Shown one piece after another: positions 1 to 6,230 of a stretch of 64,000 bases of DNA (the stretch's first letter is position 1; each line of letters starts with the position of its first letter). The stretch comes from Acetivibrio clariflavus DSM 19732 (GTDB lineage Bacteria > Bacillota > Clostridia > Acetivibrionales > Acetivibrionaceae), in contig NC_016627.1 in NCBI RefSeq assembly GCF_000237085.1, positions 248,001 to 312,000 of the forward strand, given 5' to 3'. The translations under genes and the position numbers were made by a program. Under the pieces are notes generated by a model. That model was given only the letters and a program-made list of their open reading frames with translations, was not told where the DNA came from and made no database searches.

Positions 1-329
1 ATTTTTGCTTCATTGAGAGCATTTGAAGTAAATCCCTGCATCAGTGCAATAAACTTTAAGTAAGTTCCACTGGTTTTGCAGGCAAAGCATGTAAAACTTT
101 TTTCGTTATCGTTAAAGATAAATTCTGTTTTATTGGAGGCTCCTTGGTGAAAAGGACAAACACATCGCCAGTGGCCGTACTGATAAGTTGCATTCAGATT
201 AAAAAATTTAACTAAATTTTCTCCAGTTATATGAGGTGATATATAAGTATTTTCTATTTCATTTAGATAATTATACAGTTGTCCCATTTCGTATTTGATT
301 TTGTTTTCTATAATTACATTTATATTCAT
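1..329 (-). CDS. CHC2 zinc-finger protein (DNA primase-like), partial
   Basis: The reading frame is open to the left edge, so only the first 109 residues are visible. A CHC2-type zinc knuckle is clear: CVCPFH at residues 56-61, then FTCFAC ending at residue 84, giving ligands C58, H61, C81 and C84, followed by GTYLKFIALMQGF as in DnaG zinc domains. In the family this domain binds single-stranded DNA at primase start sites. The first ~50 residues do not look like DnaG, so this is probably a mobile-element primase-like protein rather than the housekeeping dnaG. The start at 329 has a GAAAGG ribosome site about 7 nt upstream; two further in-frame ATGs lie just upstream but are too close to that site. 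The catalytic part, if any, lies outside the window. Confidence 0.8.
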   Translation of the reverse strand, partial: MNINVIIENKIKYEMGQLYNYLNEIENTYISPHITGENLVKFFNLNATYQYGHWRCVCPFHQGASNKTEFIFNDNEKSFTCFACKTSGTYLKFIALMQGFTSNALNEAK

Positions 330-515
330 TGCCATCATCCTTTCGTAGAAATTTATCATCTAATTATAAAATAACACATAAAAATCAAACGCCATTTGAC
401 GGTGTATTAAATGATGATGGCATTATATTTTGAAATAAATAAAAATCAAATTTTTAGACAAAAAACTTTTCATGAATTGTAACAAAAATTTAATAAAAAA
501 AAGAGCCGTGAAAAT

Positions 516-543
516 TTGACAAAAAGTTTTTAGGCTTTATAAT
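516..543 (+). promoter_or_regulatory. sigma-A-type promoter of the SpoVS-like gene
   Basis: TTGACA at 516-521 and TATAAT at 538-543 are separated by 16 nt. Both boxes match consensus. The predicted start near 550 places the repeat array at the very 5' end of the transcript. Confidence 0.7.
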
Positions 544-550
544 AACTTAT

Positions 551-659
551 GTAATGAAGTATTAAATATGTACTTCATTACGAGAAGGAGAGATTAACCA
601 AATTCCTCCCTTTCGTAATGAAGTATAGGTTTTAAGTATTTTAATTAATACTTCATTAC
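551..659 (+). repeat. Four-arm repeat array (GTAATGAAGTAT) in a 5' leader
   Basis: GTAATGAAGTAT occurs at 551-562 and 615-626. Its reverse complement occurs at 571-581 (one base shorter) and 648-659. Arms 1/2 and 3/4 can pair as two local hairpins. Alternatively arms 2/3 pair in a longer hairpin (571-590 with 606-625, about 18 of 20 positions) while arms 1/4 close the outside. The array sits at the predicted transcription start, so it could be a pair of DNA operators or an RNA switch; the sequence alone does not decide. Confidence 0.7.
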
Positions 660-695
660 ATAAATATAAGAAACCAAGAAACTTGAAATTATGAG

Positions 696-745
696 AAATC
701 CCTTCCTATAATGCTTGAAACCAGCATTAAGGAGGGATTTTATTT
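696..745 (+). promoter_or_regulatory. Hairpin with embedded Shine-Dalgarno and U-rich tail
   Basis: The 5' arm AAATCCCTTCCT (696-707) pairs with AAGGAGGGATTT (729-740), with one bulge. An inner ATGCT/AGCAT stem extends it. The 3' arm contains the AAGGAGG ribosome site, and a T-rich tract runs to the start codon at 746. It could act as a terminator, as a lid on the ribosome site, or both. Confidence 0.65.
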
Positions 746-1030
746 ATGAGCATACAGGTACTAAAGGTATCGGGTGCCAGCAATGTTCATGCAGTTTCAG
801 AGGCTATAATTAAAAATGTTGTAAGTGATTCTATTGTTCATGTTGATTGCATAGGAATTAAAGCAGCATATACTACAATAAAAGCGCTTATTTATACAAC
901 TGATTTTCTTGTTAAAAATGGCTATAAAATCAATTTGAGGCCATATTATGTACCAGTAAATACATCAGAGGATATGCAGCCAGTTTCAAAGACAGCCATT
1001 CGATGGACATTAGTTGCGAAAAAGAAATAA
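746..1030 (+). CDS. SpoVS-like (Alba-fold) small protein
   Basis: This 94-residue protein resembles stage V sporulation protein S. It has the N-terminal VLKVSGASN..AVSEAI block, a central GIKAAYTTIKALIYT helix and a C-terminal TAIRWTLVAKK strand. Canonical SpoVS is about 86 residues and has the same opening (EVLKVS...S.P..VA) and TAI closing. SpoVS proteins are small nucleic-acid-binding-like proteins with a role in sporulation; the function here is inferred by resemblance only. The Shine-Dalgarno is ideal but buried in the hairpin just upstream. The divergence from housekeeping SpoVS and the accessory setting suggest a specialised paralogue. Confidence 0.65.
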   Translation: MSIQVLKVSGASNVHAVSEAIIKNVVSDSIVHVDCIGIKAAYTTIKALIYTTDFLVKNGYKINLRPYYVPVNTSEDMQPVSKTAIRWTLVAKKK

Positions 1031-1092
1031 AATTAATTCTTGAATAACCAACCAGAATATGGTAAACTAATAACAATAAACAGCCGAAGGGG

Positions 1093-1139
1093 CATACCTC
1101 TCTTATGCTGCAATAAGTATAGAGAGGTGTGTTTTTTTT
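1093..1139 (+). terminator. Intrinsic terminator after the SpoVS-like gene
   Basis: CATACCTCTCTTAT pairs with ATAGAGAGGTGTG using one G-U pair and a bulge, followed by eight T residues. The 3' arm also carries an AGAGAGGTG ribosome-site-like sequence followed by ATG at 1140, but that frame gives only 10 codons. Confidence 0.75.
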
Positions 1140-1236
1140 ATGCGCAAAAAACAAATATTGTTTACTTTATGAAGATATCTATATAAATGCTATCTTTTTA
1201 TTTTATACTTTTGATATCGCGGGAGAATATTTTACT

Positions 1237-2133
1237 ATGAGGAAGTTTAAATTTGAAAATGATGAGAAGTTGGTTTGCATATTGATAAACCGACAAGGCA
1301 GAGTCTGCTACAGTAATATCAGTAAAGATGCTGTTGGAAAGTGGCTGGAAGATTTCCGTATTATAGACTATCTACCTATTGATGATACTGTTAGTTTTAA
1401 TGTTGGGTACTGCACTATAACTGCTGATAAGATTGTTTTAAACGAAGAAAAATACTATTTGATTCTTATTCAATCGCATGGGTACATATACAGATATGCT
1501 TACAGGGACTCAGTTACAGGCTTGTATAACAGAAACTTCTGGGAACATTTGATATCGGGTGTGCTACAGTATCCTATGCCTCCCAAATTTACTTTAATTG
1601 TAATTGATATAGATAATCTAAAAAGTATTAACGACAATAAGGGGCATTTGACAGGGGATAAGGCTATACGTATTGTTGGACAAGCCATCAGAGAAAGTAT
1701 ACGGAAGCGGGACCTTGGAGTCAGATATGGGGGTGATGAATTTTTTATACTACTTGCAAATACCAAAAAAATTGTGGCAGATAAGGTAATAAACAGGATT
1801 AGGGAAAACATTAGTAAAAAGGAGAAGAAAGAAAATATAAATATAGAAATAAGTGCAGGGGCAGCATGCTATGATTGCGTTTATGATATGGGGGACATTA
1901 TAAAGATGGCAGATAGAAATTTATACAAAGAGAAACAAATGAAAAAAACTAAAGAAAAACAGAACAGTGATAAGTTGAAGCATTTGCTTATGGAAATAGA
2001 AAAATTAAGAGATGAGTTGAATAAGAAAGTTTCCAAAGAGAGCCAAGGAATAAATAATGAAGAGACATTGAAAGTAAGTGAGAAACTGGATGAACTTATT
2101 ACAAAGTACTTAAAGGACGAAAAACAGTGCTAA
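1237..2133 (+). CDS. GGDEF domain protein (probable diguanylate cyclase)
   Basis: The protein has 298 residues from the ATG with a GGGAG ribosome site; a GTG further upstream lies inside the preceding terminator and is unlikely to be used. Residues 1-85 form an unrecognised, possibly PAS-like sensor. The GGDEF domain starts at the VTGLYNRNFW block, and the active-site loop YGGDEFF has GGDEF at 165-169. An RxxD product-inhibition site (R156-K-R-D159) sits exactly five residues upstream. The last ~70 residues are Lys/Glu-rich and look coiled coil. The family makes cyclic di-GMP from two GTP. There is no visible membrane segment, so a cytosolic protein is likely. Its input signal and link to the neighbouring island are unknown. 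Confidence 0.85.
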   Translation: MRKFKFENDEKLVCILINRQGRVCYSNISKDAVGKWLEDFRIIDYLPIDDTVSFNVGYCTITADKIVLNEEKYYLILIQSHGYIYRYAYRDSVTGLYNRNFWEHLISGVLQYPMPPKFTLIVIDIDNLKSINDNKGHLTGDKAIRIVGQAIRESIRKRDLGVRYGGDEFFILLANTKKIVADKVINRIRENISKKEKKENINIEISAGAACYDCVYDMGDIIKMADRNLYKEKQMKKTKEKQNSDKLKHLLMEIEKLRDELNKKVSKESQGINNEETLKVSEKLDELITKYLKDEKQC

Positions 2134-2174
2134 GAAAGGATAAAGTTTATAAGGGTTATGGAATAGAGGTTAAG

Positions 2175-2203
2175 GTGTAGGAGAGAATCCTACACTTTTT
2201 ATT
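2175..2203 (+). terminator. Intrinsic terminator
   Basis: A perfect 8-bp stem GTGTAGGA/TCCTACAC with a 5-nt loop is followed by TTTTTATTTT. It closes the GGDEF gene. Confidence 0.85.
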
Positions 2204-2382
2204 TTATAAACTTTTTTCAATATAACCGACTTTTTGATTATTAGAATAGTAGCACAATTAACTTTTCCTTGAGCCTTTAACCTGATTCTGATAGAATACA
2301 AGCAGACAATGATGTTAATAATTTTGGTATGGAAAATATTGCTGTATTCTTATAAGTACATAAACGAGGGAGGAAAGTTCAT

Positions 2383-3450
2383 ATGGCAGAGTATGTGTTT
2401 AGGAATGTGACTCAGGTAGGTGAAAAGGAATACCAGACAGTAATTGATGGACAGGAATTAGCAGAGATGTGGAGGGATGGGATAATAACATATAACCCAG
2501 AAATCCAGAGAGGAACAAAGGTAAAAAGGGGAAAGGACAACACGGAAACTGAAGTCGCTGTGTACAGCAAAGCGAATGTAAAAAAGATTTACGAATCTAT
2601 GTTAAGTGGGCAGTATTTTACCGATATGATTACTTTAAATATTCTTGAGGATGGAAGTGAAAAGGTCGAACTTGACGATGCGGGAAACCTTACTGTAGAC
2701 GGTGAAATAAACATTGCGGATGGACAGCACAGAATCAGGGCTTTGGCCATGATTCTCGAAGGAAATGAAAAAGGGGATTTATCCGTTGATTTAACTGATT
2801 TAAAATTCCCAATTAAAATAACTAATTACGATGTTCAAACTGCACAACAGCAATTCCACCAGTTTTCTCTTGGGCTCAAAATCAGTTCAAGCCGTGCGGA
2901 ATATTTTAATCAAACCGGCCTTGCAAACATTATAGTTAGAGAACTTATGAAAAACAGCGACCTGGCTGGTAGAGTGGAAGTAGTGAGAAATTCAATTCCC
3001 AAAAAAGATGAGAGGCATATTGTTACTTTTGCCACTCTTGTAAATGCTATAGATTTAGTTTATAAGGATTTGGAAACAAGGGTTCAGGCAATGGAACTTG
3101 CAAAATATCTGTCAGAATTTTTTAATGAACTAATAAACCTCATTCCCGAGTTGCACAATTACGAAAAGAGAGCACAAAGTAAAGAAACATCGTTAATAGG
3201 GGAAAATTTCATGTTTTACGGATACGTAGCCATAAGCAAGGTGTTACGGGATAAGGAGAATTGGAAAGAGTATCTACCACTAATTAATAAACTCGACCTG
3301 CTAAAATCTTCTAAAGTATGGTATGCTGAAATAATTAAGGGAGGAAAGGAAAGAGGATATTCTATTATTAATACAAGTGAGAGCAGGCAAAAGTTTATAA
3401 ACAAGATAGAAAGAATGTTCAAAAAACTATTAAGCGAAAAGACTGAATAA
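2383..3450 (+). CDS. DGQHR-domain protein (DndB-like)
   Basis: This 355-residue protein carries the signature DGQHR motif at residues 113-117 in the context INIADGQHRIRAL. That defines the DGQHR family, which includes DndB, the regulator of DNA phosphorothioation operons, and has a ParB/sulfiredoxin-like N-terminal fold. A second block, QFHQFSLGLKISSS, follows as in that family. No dndCDE genes are present, so this is a stand-alone member next to a BREX operon. The start has a GGGAGG ribosome site about 10 nt upstream. The exact role is unknown; DNA binding or sensing of modified or foreign DNA is inference. Confidence 0.75.
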   Translation: MAEYVFRNVTQVGEKEYQTVIDGQELAEMWRDGIITYNPEIQRGTKVKRGKDNTETEVAVYSKANVKKIYESMLSGQYFTDMITLNILEDGSEKVELDDAGNLTVDGEINIADGQHRIRALAMILEGNEKGDLSVDLTDLKFPIKITNYDVQTAQQQFHQFSLGLKISSSRAEYFNQTGLANIIVRELMKNSDLAGRVEVVRNSIPKKDERHIVTFATLVNAIDLVYKDLETRVQAMELAKYLSEFFNELINLIPELHNYEKRAQSKETSLIGENFMFYGYVAISKVLRDKENWKEYLPLINKLDLLKSSKVWYAEIIKGGKERGYSIINTSESRQKFINKIERMFKKLLSEKTE

Positions 3451-3466
3451 TATACATTTTTTAACC

Positions 3467-3511
3467 AGGCTGACGGGTAGTTGGAGTATGCTAATCTGTT
3501 AGCCTTTTTGA
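3467..3511 (+). terminator. Intrinsic terminator after the DGQHR gene
   Basis: AGGCTGAC..GGGTAG pairs with CTAATCTGTTAGCCT using several G-U pairs, followed by TTTTTG. Confidence 0.7.
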
Positions 3512-3790
3512 TTGTTAATGGAAAGGGCTGCAGAATTAATTATAAAGTTGTTATTTAGTACATAATTATATTTTTGTCGCATTATAATTCATTAAACCTC
3601 TTAATCCATAAGCCTTTACTCTAACTCAATAATATACATATTTGTGGGTTAAGGGATTAAGAATAAAAGATACGAGATTGAGGTAAAAGTATAGAGCACA
3701 AAATATACTTGGCATAGAGAGATAATTATATATAAAATGCATCGGTCAAGTAAAGGTTTTATCATTATTATCTCCTTTATTAAACTGTAA

Positions 3791-3819
3791 ACTGTCTACT
3801 AATAGTAGGCAGTTTTTTT
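3791..3819 (+). terminator. Intrinsic terminator-like hairpin
   Basis: ACTGTCTACT and AGTAGGCAGT form a 10-bp stem with one G-U pair and a 3-nt loop, followed by seven T. No gene ends close upstream, so a short untranslated RNA may end here. Confidence 0.65.
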
Positions 3820-4044
3820 CATTTAGTGAATAAAATTATTATCATGTTAAAAATTACCATAATAATGAAAAATTATATGAAAAATAAGATTTATTTTTTA
3901 TGTGTTATGTATATAAGTAAGAGAGATAAAAAAGGATTAAGGAGCAGTGGAAGAGAGTATAGAAGTATGTGAACATAAGTAAAAAATTCCCAAAAAAATG
4001 GTGTTAAACTATAAGTAGAGGATAAATTTGAGAAGGTGATTTCT

Positions 4045-4125
4045 ATGAAAAGTAATATAAGAAGTCCAAATAAAAGAAAAACAGAAGACGACATTTGGAA
4101 AAATGCTCCTTTTGCAACAAAGTAA
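4045..4125 (+). CDS. Possible 26-residue basic small protein
   Basis: An ATG with a well-placed GAGAAGGTG ribosome site opens a 26-codon frame rich in Lys/Arg at its N-terminus and ending WKNAPFATK. It resembles nothing I recognise. The good ribosome site is the only support. Confidence 0.3.
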   Translation: MKSNIRSPNKRKTEDDIWKNAPFATK

Positions 4126-4202
4126 ATTATTACAAAACTTACCACAAAATTATATTAAACAATAAAGCATAAAATAATAGGTTAAGAACAGGAGGAAATC
4201 AA

Positions 4203-4727
4203 ATGAAGAAACAAATTAAAATTCATATTCCATATTTAATAAAAGAAATTTTCGAAAAGGTAGTTCGTATGGATAGTTTTGGTAATTATGTCTACGAAAC
4301 GACATTGATATTTTACTGGAATGAGTTAGATTGCTTTGCAAAAAAGTTAGATTTCACCACTGCAGAAGAAAGTGATTCAATTAATGGTGAAATAATTGGA
4401 CAAATCTCTATTTCAACAGATGGAGATAGTGCATGGAACCATATTGCTGCAAAAGAGTGGTTGAGGAAAGATATTGAGGATGAACTTTATAAAATGCTAA
4501 TAAATCAAGGATATGAGCCTATTTTTATAAATCATGTTCAAGTATTTGGCTATAATGCTGATGAATGTAAGTGTACGTATTCTGCAATAATTTCTGATGA
4601 AACTGAAGTAAATGAATTTTTACACTATTACGATGAAAGTTATAAATACATTGCTAATTTTGATAATATCTATATTCTGACAGAACAAGAGGCAAAAATG
4701 TATGAGGGGTCAATAATACAAGGTTAA
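4203..4727 (+). CDS. Hypothetical protein, 174 aa
   Basis: I do not recognise this protein. It is acidic and soluble-looking, rich in aromatic residues (YETTLIFYWNELDCF, HYYDESYKYI), with no signal peptide or membrane segment. The AGGAGG ribosome site precedes the ATG at a good distance. It stands alone between the DGQHR gene and the BREX promoter, with a hairpin after it. A possible single-gene cargo or immunity-type protein; no function can be assigned. Confidence 0.6.
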   Translation: MKKQIKIHIPYLIKEIFEKVVRMDSFGNYVYETTLIFYWNELDCFAKKLDFTTAEESDSINGEIIGQISISTDGDSAWNHIAAKEWLRKDIEDELYKMLINQGYEPIFINHVQVFGYNADECKCTYSAIISDETEVNEFLHYYDESYKYIANFDNIYILTEQEAKMYEGSIIQG

Positions 4728-4785
4728 AGTTTTAATTAAGGACTGTATAAATAAATCAAAAGATTACCTTAGTCGTGTATTTCTT

Positions 4786-4811
4786 AGTGCATACCTAAAC
4801 AGGTATGCACT
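4786..4811. terminator. Perfect 11-bp hairpin
   Basis: AGTGCATACCT and AGGTATGCACT flank an AAAC loop. Only a weak T-run follows, so it is either a weak terminator for the 174-aa gene or a regulatory palindrome ahead of the BREX operon. Confidence 0.5.
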
Positions 4812-4937
4812 TAATTATATGGATAATTTTAGAGAAGATAAGAGGAATTACACTAAAAACTGTTGAATAAATAAGGTAAGGTATATGGTTTTAGGGGTTA
4901 AAGGAAGATGGTATGTTTACAATTTTATACTTAAGCC

Positions 4938-4966
4938 TGTACAATTTTTTAAAAAAAAAGTATAAT
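4938..4966 (+). promoter_or_regulatory. Candidate BREX operon promoter
   Basis: TGTACA (4938-4943) and TATAAT (4961-4966) are spaced by exactly 17 nt, with an A-tract in the spacer. The first BREX start codon lies about 40 nt downstream. Confidence 0.6.
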
Positions 4967-5004
4967 TAAAATATCGAAAAAGTGGACCAGAAAGAAGGAA
5001 AAGT

Positions 5005-5610
5005 ATGGTTGAAGAGTTAGAATATAAATCCACAATTAAATCAAGACCATTCCTTTTTAGAGAAATGAAAAAGGCTGCAGAACTTATAAATAAAGGGTTT
5101 AAAGAATTTGAGATAAAAGAAAAGGCAAAAAAAGATAATATATTTCAGGTAAACACAGAAACGCGCAGAAGTGAAATTGCGTCAATAGTGCTGCAGAGAT
5201 TAAAGGCTATTGATGATTTTTTGATTGAAAAAATAGTAAACGGTGATATAGAAACGAGCAAGCAGATAGTTATCTACTCTATTATGAAGACTGACAGATT
5301 ATTCTTTGAATTTATGTATGAGGTTTTTAGAGAAAAGATATTGCTTCGGGATTTTACATTGCAGGATAAGGATTTTAATCTATTTTTTAATAGAAAGAAG
5401 GAGCAAAGTGAACGAGTGGCCTCATGGGATGACTACACTTTCTATAAATTGAAACAGGTATATATTCGTATCCTATTTGAGGCTGGTTTTATAAAAGACC
5501 AAAAAAAGGATAGGGAAATTGTTAAACCAATTCTTGAAGAAGAAGTGGTTCAGCATCTTAAGGAGATTGGAGACATAAAATACCTTAATGCACTGATGGG
5601 AGAGATATAA
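5005..5610 (+). CDS. brxA: BREX protein BrxA (DUF1819)
   Basis: This 201-residue protein has the usual BrxA length and position as first gene of a type 1 BREX operon. The opening ...STIKSRPFLFREMKKAAELI, the following helical region and TETRRSEIASIVLQRL match the DUF1819 family. BrxA is a small helical protein reported to bind DNA and is needed for, or contributes to, BREX activity depending on the system. Its stop codon is followed directly by the brxB start, indicating translational coupling. The call rests on both sequence resemblance and the complete operon context. Confidence 0.85.
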   Translation: MVEELEYKSTIKSRPFLFREMKKAAELINKGFKEFEIKEKAKKDNIFQVNTETRRSEIASIVLQRLKAIDDFLIEKIVNGDIETSKQIVIYSIMKTDRLFFEFMYEVFREKILLRDFTLQDKDFNLFFNRKKEQSERVASWDDYTFYKLKQVYIRILFEAGFIKDQKKDREIVKPILEEEVVQHLKEIGDIKYLNALMGEI

Positions 5611-6195
5611 GTGAAAACTATTTATCAAAGGCTTGATGAAATCATACAGCGGATTACGAAAGAATCATTTAGAGAAAATACAGGGCTTGGGAATGAAATA
5701 GGATACTATATATTCGATTATGAACCAAGGTATGAAATGCTTGTAAGAGAGCATGTACGTTTTCTTATACAGAAGATTAATGAAGGAGACTATGGTTTTC
5801 ACATAAAGGAATTTGACTTGTATGAAATAATGCTGGAACTTCTTGAGACAAAAGGTTATCTTGAGAAGAACTTTAAGATGGAACAGGTAAAGGGTAGTGA
5901 ATTTGTATTTAATGCTACTAAAAGAGCATTAAGGCTTACTGAGAAAGATGACCTCATTATTCAATATATAAGGGATAGGGTAGTAAAAGGAGACGTAGTA
6001 TTTATAACTGGTGTGGGGAAGGTATGGCCGATTATACGCTCACATACGGTATTAAATAACCTTCATCAGGTTTTGGACGAAGTACCTGTAATTATGTTTT
6101 TTCCGGGAGTATATGATGGACTTGAACTGGTACTTTTTGAAGAAATTAAGGATGACAACTATTATAGAGCATTTAAGTTAGTGGATAGATATTAG
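5611..6195 (+). CDS. brxB: BREX protein BrxB (DUF1788)
   Basis: The gene starts with GTG directly after the brxA stop. The 194-residue product has the BrxB pattern: an N-terminal helix, IFDYEPRYEMLVREHVRFL, a central FITGVGKVWPIIRSHTVLN block and the closing PVIMFFPGVYDGLELVLF. The last two blocks are typical of DUF1788. Family length is about 190-200 residues, so it appears intact. The biochemical role in BREX is not settled; it is essential in tested type 1 systems. It lies 35 nt from brxC. Confidence 0.9.
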   Translation: MKTIYQRLDEIIQRITKESFRENTGLGNEIGYYIFDYEPRYEMLVREHVRFLIQKINEGDYGFHIKEFDLYEIMLELLETKGYLEKNFKMEQVKGSEFVFNATKRALRLTEKDDLIIQYIRDRVVKGDVVFITGVGKVWPIIRSHTVLNNLHQVLDEVPVIMFFPGVYDGLELVLFEEIKDDNYYRAFKLVDRY

Positions 6196-6230
6196 AGAGA
6201 ATTATGCTCATAAATGGGGGAGGATTAAAC

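Larger units (their letters stand above)
330..745. other. Intergenic leader region before the SpoVS-like gene
   Basis: This gap separates the divergent CHC2 and SpoVS-like genes. It holds a consensus sigma-A-type promoter, a four-arm inverted/direct repeat array and a terminator-like hairpin that ends right before the next start codon. These are listed separately. I see no further coding potential. Confidence 0.6.
3451..4202. other. 752-nt intergenic region
   Basis: It contains two terminator-like hairpins, a TGTCGCATTATAA site at 3575-3587 resembling those around the AlbA_2 gene, a pair of purine/pyrimidine phrases able to base-pair (CTTAATCC near 3600 with GGATTAAG near 3655), and one candidate 26-codon gene. 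Otherwise it is A/T-rich with no convincing coding content. Confidence 0.5.

Noticed and set aside
551-659. CRISPR array
   Set aside because: The repeats are 12 nt in alternating orientation with unequal short spacers, which does not fit CRISPR. No cas genes are present, so the Tn7-like operon is not a CRISPR-guided type.
1129-1236. N-terminal extension of the GGDEF gene to a GTG
   Set aside because: That start lies inside a strong terminator. The ATG at 1237 has its own ribosome site.
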